Assembly (NCBI GenBank): GCA_963965975.1
Contig: OZ014414.1
Span: forward strand, 2,951,501-3,015,500
Direction of reading: 5' to 3'
Length of the DNA: 64,000 nt
Source of the DNA: Xestospongia bergquistia
Lineage: Eukaryota > Porifera > Demospongiae > Haplosclerida > Petrosiidae
This document shows positions 36,430 to 49,163 of the stretch, in pieces. Both the position numbers and the translations under genes were made by a program. Numbering within the stretch: position 1 is the stretch's first letter; each line of letters begins with the position of its first letter. The notes beneath the pieces were generated by a model, which made no database searches, was not told the origin of the DNA, and saw only the letters and a list, made by a program, of their open reading frames with translations.

Positions 36430-38640
36430 TATTCATATGATTAAAGCTGTATAAGTGAAGTTAATATTTTCTTAAAAGTGCCAGTAGTTGTTATACTGTA
36501 GTTGTATCAGGTGCTCACTCCAAAATAGCACTGAAGGACTAGAGTTGAAGTATTGGTTGTTGAATATTGAACTGTTCATTTTAAAATTGTTTATAAATGA
36601 AGTGTTAAGTATATTGCTCAGCTATAATTAATGTATTTTTTGCTATTGTAACAAATCCACAATTAAAATAAGCCAGTCTTTTTTAGTGTACAGACTGTTG
36701 AAGATCTATGGTTTGTCAGATTCAATAACTGTCAGACAGAGGTAATGTTCATTATTGTTGTAGACTTGTGAAAAATACGACTAAGCTACTTCTGTACTTA
36801 GTTGTTAAGAATTTAGCATATTAGCCTGCCTTGATAGGTATGTAGTCTTCTTTTGTTATTATGCAGAAAGAAAATTTGGTGCAACTACATATAATACAAA
36901 GTCATTCTCCTTAAATAGTGAATGTTCTAATAACTAGATGATATGGCTTAATATTTGTTTGTAACACATAGATAATTGTATATTATAGATACATATGACA
37001 AGTTACTTGACAAACCTATGAAGTAAGGTTATGTTATTATTAAGTGGAACGATCTCAGTATTGTGTGCTCCTGGATGTTCTAGTTAATTGTATAAATGTA
37101 ATTACTTTTCTATATTCCAACTTTCTGTATTAAATGACATGTGTATTTGTTGATAATTGAAGTGTTCATTTGTCAAAACTTAATCAATACAACATACATT
37201 TAAAATGAAAATTTTTAAGACATTAAGTCATTTATAATGTGATAGATTATCATAATTATTTTACTGTTATCTCGGATATTACCAGTATATTAAATAAGAC
37301 TCCTACAGAAGACAAATTACTTGTTACTATTAAGTAGTCTCTAAGACTGGACCAATGTTAACACTGAGTATCCTTAAACTATGGGTATGTTTAGTACATT
37401 CATGTTTCTCAATATCAAGTATCACTGGTATATATCTTGACATAATCACAACTCAAGGTATACACATTCCTTAGTGCTAAGTATCCATACAAACTGCAAT
37501 ATATCTCGAAATGGTCAGTTCATGAGTCCTGTACATGCATATTCTTCAACACTAGTATAATTGGATAGTTTAGTACATGGATAGTAAGTCTCAGACACCC
37601 ACTGCATATCTAGACTGTAAAAAGTGATTAGTTGATTTAACCATTGTTAGGTTATACAGGTTGCAATTCAAACTTATTTTTGTCAAAAAGCTAGCATACT
37701 ACTGTTTTTACTACTAATACACTAGTGTTTATGTATTACCTACATAAAGATCAATTTCCTAATACATTAGTTTTTAATGTTTACATTTTGCGCATGCAAC
37801 CTTTATATAAGTTAAATCAATCAATCGATTTTTTACAACATATGTATCACTTAATACTAAATAATTTTTGTAATTAGAACATCTTGGGATGGTTCATTCA
37901 AGGGTTTACATATTAGTCCAGTGTATATATATCTCCTAATTATTAAGTATGGATTTATACTATTGTCATTAGAGAAGAGTTTAGTGTATGGGTAACTCTA
38001 ACAGGACCATGTGTTACTGATAGAATCCTCAACAAATTCCATTTTTTGCTTCTCATACCCACTTGTTAATATTTCAAGGACAGTATGTGAATGTTTCCAA
38101 GTTGTGTCAGTGATTCCTAACCACAAGACCTTATAACTTTACTGTGCTAATATAAATTATTAATCAATATAATAGTGACTTATTATCACAACATTACACC
38201 CACTGATTTATCAAAAAGTGATTAATATGAACCAAGTACACTTGTCAACTTAATGTGAACACTAAGCTTTTATAAACTTTATATATAACAATGAAAGTTC
38301 AAACATTACATATCATACTACTGTAAACATGCTGTTTGTAATTGTTACTAAAATTATGACTCCAGTCAGCTATACACGTGCCCATTTTTATAGTAGCCAT
38401 ATAAATTCATGTCCTATTGGAAGCACACCCACAAGTCCTATTTCTTTGTACATGTACACAAAGTTATGTACTTGTACTTCTTAAACTAAACAATAGGAAC
38501 AGACTATATACTAGCTAGTACTAAAATGTTGAATCTGAAATTTAAAATACCTACAAATTATAGCTACCAAATTTAGAAGTCTAATCAGTATGATGTGTTA
38601 TATCATCCTTCTTAACGTTGTATATTTAAATTTTATTTTA
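36430..38640. other. no gene seen
   Basis: A+T-rich sequence with stops in all frames. No repeat unit or splice-bounded coding block was recognised. Confidence 0.4.
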
Positions 38641-38652
38641 ATTATATGTTAG

Positions 38653-38899
38653 GTACTACCATGAAGTTACAGGACAAGGCTATGAAGGATGTTTGTGTCA
38701 CCGCTAAATGGACAAAGTTTCTGTTGCAGGTGCCTCTGGAACTCGCAAAGACATCACCTCTCATAAGTTAGATGAAAAGCTTAATGACAAAACTAAGTTG
38801 GTTTATGATTTGCGTGGAGGTAAGGTTGGATTGACAGTTAACAATCACACTATAGAACTTTACATCAATATCAATATCATTATCATTCAGTACTGGTGA
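38653..38899 (+). pseudogene. Roc-COR relic with internal deletion
   Basis: After a TTAG acceptor, the sequence matches the start of the large Roc exon of the gene at 20815-27309 (QDKAMKDVCVTAKWTK versus LDKAMKMGFVTAEFSK). It continues in another frame as VSVAGASGTRKD, a P-loop with the Gly before Lys replaced. It then jumps to ITSHKLDEKLNDKTK, which in the intact gene (IYTHKLDERLNDKAT) lies about 150 residues later. The switch region is thus deleted, and a TGA follows at 38897. It is on the opposite strand to the intact gene. Confidence 0.75.
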
Positions 38900-38969
38900 A
38901 CTATTTGTCAGGCCTCAGATAAGTTTTGAAAATCCAGGTCCAGACAATGTAGAAAGTAGTCACTACCAA

Positions 38970-39356
38970 CATAGGGGTAGGAAAGGGGGGCAGGGGGGGC
39001 TGAAGCCCCCCCTGATTTGTATCAAGACTATGTACACAATAGCACATTAGGCTATATCTAACCATACCAATGACGTCTTCTACAGTGGAACGTAGATTTT
39101 CAACCTTACACTGACTAAAAAATTACCTATGAAGTACTATGACCCAAGAACAACTAAACCATGTCATGCTGTTGCATACGTATAAGGACTGTACTGATAA
39201 CATAAACCTATTAGAAACAGCTAAAGAGTTTGTTTCCTTTAATGACAAACGACTTAATATTTGGGTCAATTTTGGGTCGTTTTTGATGTTTAATAATATA
39301 ACACAACTAAACATAAGATCAGCCCCCCCACCTTAACCTTCATTCCTACCCCTCTG
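38970..39356 (+). mobile_element. hAT deletion derivative with C-terminal transposase remnant
   Basis: The ends are inverted: CATAGGGGTAGGAA at the left and CAGAGGGGTAGGAA read inward at the right. Inside, the plus strand encodes TSSTVERRFSTLH and then MTQEQLNHVMLLHTYKDCTD, the hAT C-terminal dimerisation motif (SAERxFSxLRRIKTYLRSTMTQERLN). A stop falls between them. Flanks give only an imperfect candidate 8-bp duplication (around CTACC/CTACG), so the exact ends are uncertain. Confidence 0.65.
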
Positions 39357-39728
39357 CTACGAAATCATGACTGTTTGACCTTCCTACTCAGAAGATGGAG
39401 ACAAAAAAACTAAAGGAAACTAAGGTTCAATCTCCAATTGACATAGAAAAAAATAGTCTGCAGAGTCATAATGTATCATTGTCACCAAAATGTTTATTGT
39501 TCCCAAAAGTCAAAGAGTAAAACTACCAGTCCCAAATCAATCACTTTCAAAACAAAAAAAAATTCAAAACCACTGCATCCACCCACACACTCACACACAA
39601 AAAATCAGTCCACTTACTTCTCTTGGTATGTTCTGACACTGTATTCTTCTCATCTTGGTCTTTCTATCATACATTCCCATTCTCTATCTCTTTTATCTTT
39701 GATTCTTTCAACATTAACTATTTTCAAT

Positions 39729-40011
39729 TCAAGACTTGATAACCTTTCTACAACATTTCATAAAGTCTTTTGCCTCTGTTAACTTTGATATTCTTGTGAC
39801 AAAGTGAGACCTAACACTGTCAATAATAAATCTGTCTCCATCCTTGAATATCTTGCCTCTTTCACGCTGCAGTATAATACCTTTTGCTTCATTTTTGGTA
39901 AATTTGACAAACAAACCTTTATAGTCTTTAATCAATGAAATGTGGTTAACAGAGTCTAGGCACACAGTTTCTTCATCCATTATTGAAAAATGGGAAAGAA
40001 TTTTACCTAAT
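39729..40011 (-). CDS. unrecognised exon, 94 codons
   Basis: An excellent acceptor (TTTTCTTTCAG) at 40012-40022 precedes an open frame beginning LGKILSHFSIMDEETVCLD. It continues through YKGLFVKFTKNEAKGI and GDRFIIDSVRSHFVTRISKL to a stop at 39729. Composition is that of a folded, soluble protein and unlike the surrounding noise. No family was recognised and no partner exon was identified. Confidence 0.4.
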
Positions 40012-40999
40012 CTGAAAGAAAACCTTAGCATTTTTGTGTATAAATAACACCATTAACTCATTTTTAATTTAGTCACAATGTTAGAATTAGCCTGTAGAAT
40101 AAACTTTATGAAGTTCTAAATTTTTTTACAAAAAAAAAATTAGAACAAATGTTTGAAGATCCATGTTCAGTTTAAAATGGATTACAGGAAGTCAGTGTGT
40201 ATAGAGAGTGAACACTGGTCATGTGATGAATGAATGCTTAAAGTGTTGGACTTGTGGATTAAATAAACCAGTAATCTTACCTGGAGAATTTTATATATTA
40301 TATCATCATATACTCCCTCTTAATCAACTTTTGATGTCATACATGTAGAAAATATCCTCCAATTTAAGGGCAATAGTTGTATTAAATCACTACATTTACA
40401 ATACCTGTATAGTTTCCAAGATCATAGTGTCTTCCAAAGAGACAGTACTAAAGCATCTTAAATTGACTTTTTAATTTAGATTTTCTTTGATATTAATTGG
40501 CTACATCATCTATAAATTAAATCATATGTTAACATATTATAATACATTTTCCATTGCTATAATTATATTGTGTTCTGCTAACAATTTTATTTTGATATCA
40601 CTTCACTGGATATACCAATTTGACACTCTGTTTGTATGTATGTATCTATAAAACTAATTATCTTTTTTATTCGGTTTCTACAGTTTTATATAATTACATG
40701 ATGTCATATATACATGTTGATCAGTACTTGACTTATATTTAGACTCATTTTTTCATTTAATCAGTAAAAAACCAAAATACTTGAAAAGAGCAAAGAAAGT
40801 CAAACTATAAGTTATAAATTTGTAACTGATTCACTTAATAATATAGATAACAATTCTGATAGAAAGTTATTGTTGATTTGCAATTAGTATAATTCTCTAT
40901 AACATTAATAATCTTTTGTTAGACCGTTTCTGGTAATGTTTTCTTTACACAAAATAACAACAGAAATGTCTGAATTGGTAGTACATTTGGACAGAAGAA

Positions 41000-43525
41000 C
41001 AACCATATCTGCGGAAAATTAATGAATGTATAATAATGTCTAAGGAATATTTATACCGAATTCATTGTGAAGAAACATCTTGTAAGTAGGAAGTAACTTT
41101 TTCCAAGACATTGATTTGTAAACCCAAAATATCATCCATCACACTTAGTGTAATACATGTCTTCTATTAATGATAGTAAATGTTACATTGTGAATTTTAA
41201 TTTGGGATTGGGTACTATCTCCTCAAGATATGTTGCCTTTTACATCCTTTGTATCATGAATTAACAATAGATTTCCCCAAATAAAAATCATCCAGAAATG
41301 TGTTTCTGTGCTTGATTGAACTTAATACCTGACTGACACTAGCAAGGGAATGTGGAGGAACTTAAAAACGTAATGAGTATGTGACAAGATCAATGGGAGC
41401 CAATGTGGTATAAGTGTTACCAAATGCTAGTGACATAAGTCAGTAGACTACAACACATGGTGCAGGTGGTGATATATAATAGCTAACTGTATTGTCAAAA
41501 CCAATTTTTCCTATATTTGTAGGTGGGTAGCATGAACTACACTGACAGAAAATGTACTCTTGAGCTTCTATGATGTCAGTATTGAATAAACATCTTCATA
41601 AGCAATACTAAATTTTTTTCAGTTCAGATAACATACAGTAGTCTTCCTTTTATGCAACTAGCAATTCAGATTCCAATCTACACTCTTTATTAAATGACTA
41701 AAACAAGTACACAACATAAACAATAGAGTTAAAGTACATAACAGTAGGTTATATATAATATAAAAACTATCATAGTTTCTCTAAATATTTATACATGTAG
41801 CTTCACTTACATCATTTACAAGTTCACATACTCCCCACTCTACCAGAAGAATGAGAAATTAATGGTAAACCTTTTGTTTATTTTTTGATGCATATCTAAC
41901 ATGAGACACAGTAAATGTACTATAGCTATATAGTAGATTCAATGGCCAGCCTATCTTTTCCAATATTTCTAGGACATTATGTCACTAGCTCTCTTCCTTA
42001 TCTTCAGATTTTAAAGTCTGTGTCCAATTGTCATAATATAGAGAGACTACATTCATAGTACAATCTTTATATAGTTGTCATATGATGCTGCAGCAGAGCT
42101 CCATGTAGGAATGCTTTATATATGAATTGGCTATTCATTAAGCCAAATTAGTAAAGAATATGTTATTTATATTTCAATACACCCAAGCATCTCTCTAGGA
42201 ATAAAGGTATTGTAATGTCTTGACTCACCAGTCACCAGTTATTATCTGAAGCTAGAATATGTCATCTCTTACCATATGAACTATGATGTCATTCTCCATG
42301 GTACCCTCCCACATGTTAATTCTTGTAAATGAGATCATATCTTTAACAACAAACATAGTACAATATAAAATAATGTTAGTGTTTATAAACAAATTGTAGT
42401 CTATTCCTTGGCAGTCTTACACCTATTCAAATTTAGCAATGTAATCATGAAAACTGCTTGCTTTTGTTTTCCCTTGTCATTTAATAAATGTCTTTTAATA
42501 AAAAAATTAATGGAGGAGAATGAGTTTCATTTTTATCTGTATTGCAATTGCAATTGTTACTTAGGTCATTCAAAACATTGCAGCAAACATTAAGAGCTCA
42601 ACCAAATTTATACCAATTGTTACCAATATCAGTAAATAGTTGAAGTATTTATGTTCATAGGGAGATTACTTGAGAAGTATCTGTAAAATGCAATGGATTA
42701 CAATAACACCTGTTCACTGTAATATATATACACACATGCTAGCTTTAGTAGCTACTTTCAAATGTATTGAATAGTTAGGCAAGAGAAAATTATTCAGAAT
42801 CAAATAAATAATAACATTTTTCACAAGTGCTTTTAAATTTTGCGGCACTATAGTTGCCAGCATTGTCTGATGAAGTAAGCTGAGTTCAGCATAATAGCTA
42901 TGTAGTCAGTGATCATTTATTGTGAGGAGTTGGGCTTGTTCCAGACCACATAAGCTAAAATGGTAGTAATATAATGCTTTCAAGTAATAGTCATAAATAT
43001 AATTATGGTTAAAGTGAAGTTATATCCTTGAATAAAATTTTGGATAAATCATGTAGCTTTGACAAAAGAAGCTAGTCATAGTACTTGATTATTAAAGGAA
43101 TATACCACACATAGTAGATCTAATATCAAGGTTAATAGATACCGTCTATATATATATAAGACAAACTGTTACTGCTTTTTCATGTGCTACATTGTGAATG
43201 ATTATTAACACATTCAGGTTTATACTTTAGTTCCCTTTCAAAGATACAAATAGCTACAATATATATGATGTATATAATTGTATAGAAGTAAATGAGACTA
43301 CAAGGTACCTATGTTGTGACTTGGATTATGTGAACACCATTACACTCGGCATAGCCTGTTTGAAGCACATGGATCACATTTGTACTTTTAAATAAAATTA
43401 ATGTAAAGCTGACTATACTGCACAAACATCTTTTATAGAAATGTTTGTTGTGTACTCCTTCAGTTTGAAATTGACTTCCTGAATGTAGGAGCGTCTCTAA
43501 ATCTGATTAATTTTTTACAGTATCA
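41000..43525. repeat. segmental duplication partner of 30190-34045
   Basis: 41000-41222 pairs with 30190-30416, and 41690-43345 with 31895-34045. The intervening reverse-transcriptase element is missing here. At the right it continues into sequence shared with 15360-15560 and is then cut by a transposon terminus at 43526. No gene was recognised inside. Confidence 0.75.
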
Positions 43526-43800
43526 TAGAGTAAATTACGCTTTATCGGACAGATCGCTTTCAGACACTCACATCAGCAAAACACACCACAGTACCTAGCA
43601 CCATTAAGTATCTGAAACATTCATTGATACAGTACATACAAATATCAGAAGAATTGAACAGTTGATAATTTAGTTTACAGTTGTCACAGTCATTTTTGTA
43701 AAATTTTCGGGCGCAGGGGTAAACGGACAAACTTGATGCAAAAGTGTTCAATGGTCTGGTTTCCACCAGAAAGAAAGAACTGTACGTTCACTAACTTCAC
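43526..43800. mobile_element. terminus of a relative of the 7.8-kb transposon
   Basis: TA|GAGTAAATTAC at 43526 starts a sequence related to the ends of the element at 4006-11773. It shares the first 11 bp, an ATCGGAC block, and further inward GTAAACGGACAAACTTGATG-like sequence. The left flank matches 15360-15556, where the TA is not interrupted. The other end was not found, so this is a solo or truncated terminus. Confidence 0.6.
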
Positions 43801-43922
43801 TTGCATTCCATATAGTATGAAATTACAAAACTACCAGTTAGCTTCTAATTCTAATACTCTTATACTACAACAATAGTGATGAATCATAAGAGGGTGTGGA
43901 GACCTAAGTTCGTCCACTGCAC

Positions 43923-43924
<2 letters not shown>

Positions 43925-43958
<34 letters not shown>
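43925..43958. repeat. (TTA)n microsatellite
   Basis: A simple trinucleotide run of about eleven units between the transposon terminus and the LINE relic. Confidence 0.95.
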
Positions 43959-43965
<7 letters not shown>

Positions 43966-44019
43966 TGCAGAAGCAATAGATAATTAGTCGATGAGAAAAG
44001 AAAAAAAATATTATGAGGG

Positions 44020-45000
44020 AAAAATTTAAAGTGTTGCTTAACTTTGAGGGTCATTCTCCAAGATCTGGTGATGCCTAACTGTCAATGAATAAACTGAACT
44101 GGAGTAATTGAACATAACAGGCATGGACAAGAAATGTTCCAGGAGCATACATTATCCACATTAAAACTTTGTAGAAATAGCTCTATAAGATTTGTTTGAT
44201 CCTATGGTTGATGGATGCCATGCTGCCTGTAGTGTCAATAAAGGGAAGAGCATTCCAACATGAGCTATCCTATTGCAATAAAAACGTTGGTATTTTGTTG
44301 TATTACATTTGTTATTAATCAGTCTTTTGTTTAAAGTTACTCTTGTACACGTGGAAGAGAAGGTTACATATTGAAATAATTATATCAAAGTTGTCAGATG
44401 GTTCTTTTAGACATTCATAAAGATTACAATATCCTGCATTTCCAGCCAGGTAATTAATAGCAAGAGTTTTAGAGAAATTAATCTAGATTTATAATCGAAC
44501 TTAAAGTCATTTAGAATAAATTTGGTGGCTCTTTGTTGTAACAGCTCCATAGCCTCAATGTCCTTGAAGTACTTAAGCCTCCACAGTTAATAGCAATAGG
44601 TTAACTGTGAGCAAGTAAGAGATAAAAAGAAATAAGCTTTTGATAAGAATGAGCAGTCCAGTTCAAATCTGAAGATAAAATTATAAGAAGATCACCAAGG
44701 AGTGTCATTGTTTGTATTGGAGTTCCATCTAAGTAAAAACGTGAAAGATTTAGAACATAATAGTTGAGAAAAATGCATATAAACACATTTAGGATGATTA
44801 AAACTCAAGTCTCCATTTTCTACTCCAATCAAACAGAAATTCCATATCACACTGACAACGAGCAGCTGCATCAGAGATGGATTCTACAAACATAAATAAA
44901 CAGGAGTGATTGTTATATGTAGGAATATCGTTAACATAAATAAGAAATAGTAAGGGTCCCAATATACTACCTTGTGGGACTCCTGAAATAACAGATTAGT
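44020..45000 (-). pseudogene. LINE (CR1/jockey-like) reverse transcriptase, decayed
   Basis: Minus-strand blocks in order: [20 protein letters not shown] (RT motif B, near 44975); CLFMFVES where the family has the catalytic FADD, so the active site is lost; YLDGTPIQTM; SDLNWTAHSYQK; then WRPYLLKDIEAMELLQQRAT and KFILND, with a tail of C-terminal residues to about 44060. The block order is that of APE-type LINEs. Frameshifts and stops separate most blocks, and the 5' part including the endonuclease is missing. Confidence 0.8.
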
Positions 45001-45499
45001 GAGTTTGAATGTGGGTGGAAATCTTATGCAATGCTTACAAGCTGTTCCACATCCATACAATCCATATGATTAAATTAGCTTCGAGATCTTTTAGTAATTT
45101 TAGACTTGTAGAAAATTGTTGAAGAAATGGAGTGTCTCTGATCATCCATGTTTAACTAGTACATAATTGTCATATTTATCAAGCACATTTCAACAACAAG
45201 CAAATAGCAGTCAATGTAGAAAGTCTTAACAATTGCAGCTTAAAAGGCTTGGTGACATAGAGCTTTCTAATAAAAATGATGATAAATAAGTCTAACTTAA
45301 TGTTGATTTCTTTCCTTTTGTCTGAATTTTTTTTGAAGGCACAATACATGTATTATATCCATTTTGGATGTATTTGTGTGGACACTCCTTTACATTATGA
45401 AATTAACAGTATATATTTTAGACTTCAAGCAATATTATCAGTAAGATTTAGGTTAGTTATTTTTCAATTATTGCCTTTGCCTTCAAAGTTTCTTAATGA

Positions 45500-46682
45500 C
45501 TTTACCTCTCTGCGGTCTTATCCACAGACAAACGTATCTCACGTGATGCTCAAGATTATTGATGATTCAGCATATCTCTCTCCAATCAAAGTGGAAAAAA
45601 GCTTTGCCTTTTAGTGTGTCTAGTGGGTACTTTGTAGTCTCGCGTAGCCAGCCCCTCCCTCTCGGGAAGGGTCTGGTCAACTGTAAGTATAGCTCTCGTT
45701 CAGAGAACTACCGGAAATCTGGTAGTCGATAAGTGGTGTTGAGAGGGAGGAGGGCAAACACCTACTTTAAAAATGCTGACTCAATAGAAGCACAATGTAC
45801 CTTTCAGCAGGCTCCTTTGTGTACTGCCCTATGCAAAGTGCCATGAAGTTTACTGATATAAACCAGTATGTCAGGCAGGCTCCTAAAGAATAAATCTTAG
45901 TCTAGTAGCAGCAGCTTGAATTGCAGGTTCTCGATTATCCATGACAGTTTCGAAGGTTATAACTTATTACAACTCAATTGATGAAAGCTTTGGTTATTTG
46001 TAAACCTCATGGCGCTTTGCATAGGGCAGAATAAAGGAGCCTGCTGAACTCGTTTACACTAAAAAGTACCGAAAAGCTTTAGAGAACTGCTTGCGTATCT
46101 GACATTGTGGGTCAGCAATTTTAAAGTTGGTGTTTGCCCTCCTCCCTCTTAACACCACTTATCGACTACCGGATTTCCGGTAGTTTTCTGAACGAGAGCT
46201 ATACTTACAGTTGACCAGACCCTTCCCGAGAGGGAGGGGCTGGCTACGCGAGACTAGGTACTTTGCACTGTAATTGATAAAAGGTCCAATACTTTCCAAC
46301 TTCTTAGTAAAAGTTAGTGATTCTTCAATGACAGCTATGGTGTTAGTATTTTTAGTTCGCGCTCAATGTATCGACAAAGATAACTACTAGTAAAACAGTC
46401 ATGACTTTCCAAAGAAGTATTTTGGCAAAAATTCTCACTTTAAAAAGTTAGAAAATGTCATAAGCTGTATGCAGAAGGTTTTTATTGAATTTTCGAGTCT
46501 TGACTGAAAGCTGTGCTTTTTCAAAGATTTTTCAGACTTTCAAGCTTTTTGTTCCTTTGACGCTCCTTTTGGCAGTATTCTTAAGAAGTACAGAAGTTTT
46601 GCTACCGTCCACTATAGTTTGGTAGCTACCAGTGCCTTGTTTGCCGAGTTAAAGCAGTTCAAAGCCATTTGCCGGCGTAACA

Positions 46683-46715
<33 letters not shown>

Positions 46716-46765
46716 ACAGACTACAGTAACCCTCGCTATGAGCACACGCACAGCGAGGTTAATGA
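45500..46765. repeat. dispersed repeat family, copy 2, with nested foldback
   Basis: Matches 27430-28155 on either side of the insertion at 45635-46256. It ends with a (CA)n run at about 46681-46713 and the same terminal stem CCTCGCTATG..CACAGCGAGG. Confidence 0.75.
45626..46265. mobile_element. 622-bp foldback element with 9-bp target duplication
   Basis: The element is 45635-46256, flanked by GGTACTTTG on both sides (45626-45634 and 46257-46265). The related repeat at 27655 has a single GGTACATTG, showing the empty site. Ends are TAGTCTCGCGTAGCCAG and its complement, with near-perfect arms of about 140 bp. Similarity goes on further in: CAGCAGGCTCCTTT near 45820 pairs with AAAGGAGCCTGCTG near 46045. 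Most of the element can therefore fold into one hairpin. It is non-coding. A 9-bp duplication fits Mutator-like elements, and a MULE transposase fragment lies at 3612-3884, but no sequence ties the two. Confidence 0.9.
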
Positions 46766-46769
46766 AGTC

Positions 46770-47700
46770 AAGCATGGTCAGGTACACATTTCAACTGGAC
46801 AGTCTAATTATACATTGTGTGACGTATACGGATGTTAATGTGTTATGCGAGTGGGAGTCTGGATACACAACTAAGTAGGTCAAGTTTACTGGACTAGTCC
46901 CATATTGCACTACAATAACTAACAGTGATCAATTTAATACATGACTGGTGTGAAGAAACAGAAATGACATAGGCATAATAGTGCACTTAAAATAGTATTT
47001 TGTCATTTCATCCAGAATCTCATCAAGTTGCCCAATATTGAGTTACCCCAAAGCCAAAACCTGGTCTAACTTAACATGTGAAAAGCCAACTAAAAGCCAG
47101 AAGTACTCTTTGTAGTTATGTCCAATAATGGAAATTATGACGAAGAGCTAGATAGTACTTCAACTTGATTAACTTAGTATCTACTTACAGCTTCAATTGA
47201 AGCCATGATTCAACCACTATAGTAAAGTGGGTGTAAATACAATGTGATTGTTGATGTAACTAGTTGGCTTCATGCTTATTGAGTTACACTAGTATTGGTC
47301 TTATATATTGATGTAACTGTAGTAGTGAAGACCTTAGTTAAAATGACAATATGCTTTTTCAGTGTGGCTATCAAAATAAAGTACATTACATGATGAAGCC
47401 AAAAAGAAGCATGTCACCACCAATGATTTATATTAACAATATTAGTTATAACAACCAATTTTGTTATGTTAGAATCAAACCTACTAAGTGTTACAGTAAC
47501 CACAGTGCACGAAGTTAAAGTAACAGCAATTGTTACCTCAACTACTTATATCAGATGTTACTTTAACTATAGGCATGGGTTATAATCACAAGTATATTTG
47601 ACAGTTGCTTTAACTATTATTTTCATTGGGTTATTTTAACCCAAGACACGAGTTGCCTGAGTTGCAGGTGTTTTGACCCAAAAGTTTGGGTACTTTCTAC
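46770..47700. other. no gene seen
   Basis: Non-repetitive sequence with frequent stops. No splice-bounded coding block was recognised. Confidence 0.4.
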
Positions 47701-48417
47701 CCATCACTTTTTACTGTGTACAATTTGCAATTTAGAAGGCAATGATAACTCTGATGTTTTTGATGAATTTGATGATTTTCAAACTTTCCTGCAAACAGAA
47801 GGTAACTGAGTCTATAAAATACACAATTCAGTTATTAATAATTTGTGCTAACTAACAGCTGCACAAAAAATTAATTTTTGGGTCAAACACATATGACCTC
47901 TCCAACTGACGAGCATCAATTTCATTACCTTGTATAGACTACCTTATATACATAAAGAACAGTATGCATCAGTTTAGCAAAAATCATGGATTAATGCAGT
48001 TTCATAGTTAAGTTATTTTTTAAATACATAAAGCAACTATTAATAGGATTATACCTTAATATAAAGGACAACAACAAGACAACTGTGCTATCATATAACA
48101 GCGACCTTTCCCTGAGAAGTAAGCACAGTTGAGTATCCGTTATAGAGCCGATCTGACCTCTAGAGCACGCAGCCTCGTACTAAAGCGCTCGCCAATCGCC
48201 TGGTATAAAGAAATATCGGAAATAACCGTAATTCGTAAAATTGGAAAGGAAGCTAATATTAATCATGTCGCAATACATAGAAGTCGCCTCTCGCTCTCAT
48301 AATAGCCTACATATCGATTATCTTAATTACAAATATAAAGTTGTAAATGTTATGTAAGTAGAATATATTGCTGACCATATGGTGTACTGACTACTATCAT
48401 AATAGTCCATTTGCATG

Positions 48418-48535
48418 CAGGGGCGGATCTAGGAAAAAGTTCCTGGGTGGGCCCTGAGGCTAATTATTCATTATTCATATAGACATAATAAAGTAACGTG
48501 GGTGGGACAAAATTTTAGGGTGGGCCTGGCCATAG
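48418..48535. repeat. possible terminal segment of a dispersed element
   Basis: Starts GCAGGGGCGGATCTAGGA and contains GGGTGGGCC twice. A GGGGCGGATCTAG-type start is common at ends of dispersed repeats in many animal genomes (recalled). No second end or target duplication was identified. Confidence 0.35.
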
Positions 48536-49043
48536 ATTATATAGACTACGTAACCGGGATTGGAAACGGATTACGTGATCCCATAGTACTTAATAAACAT
48601 TTGAAAACGCATTCCGTGTCCAAAAAATCAATTAATTTTTATTACCCGATATTGTGACCTAGACACACTCTTACCTCTATTGTATTATTCTATAAAGACA
48701 TTAAGGTGATTTTTATTTATCAACACATTGTCTATATAATTTTCTTTATATTCTATTATTAAAAGTAATCAATAATACAGAGATTCATTTTTAAATTTCT
48801 TTTTTTACGATGAAAATAACACTAAAATACTTTTGTAGCTCTTTCTTCTTACAGCAATGTTACCACTAAAAGATTTAGCACTAATTATTTAGAACAAATA
48901 AGAACACATTGGTTTAGACTGTTTAGTAAAGTCGCGCTATTCTTATGGAAAACACTAAAACAACATAAGATATAGGTCCACTTGTGGGACTATAGCCATT
49001 TTTTAAAGTTATGTTGACATAAATTACAACTTGTCATCTAAAT

Positions 49044-49163
49044 ACAAAAGATTTCTGTGTTGGTTTAGCTTGTTATTATTTACTTTGTCAAACTCCTATC
49101 ATAACAAAAGATTTCTGTGTTGGTTTAGATTGTTATTATTTACTTTGTCAAACTCCTATCATA
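49044..49163. repeat. tandem duplication, period 60 bp, two copies
   Basis: 49044-49103 and 49104-49163 differ by a single base (TTTAGCTTG versus TTTAGATTG), so the duplication is very recent. Non-coding. Confidence 0.95.

Noticed and set aside
38925-38960. ENPGP on the plus strand, resembling a 2A end
   Set aside because: Reads SFENPGP; the required D-x-E-x before NPGP is missing and there is no open leader before it.
48100-48320. CpG-containing, G+C-richer patch as a promoter
   Set aside because: Position before the broken gene at 49255-50089 is suggestive, but no core promoter element or first exon could be identified.
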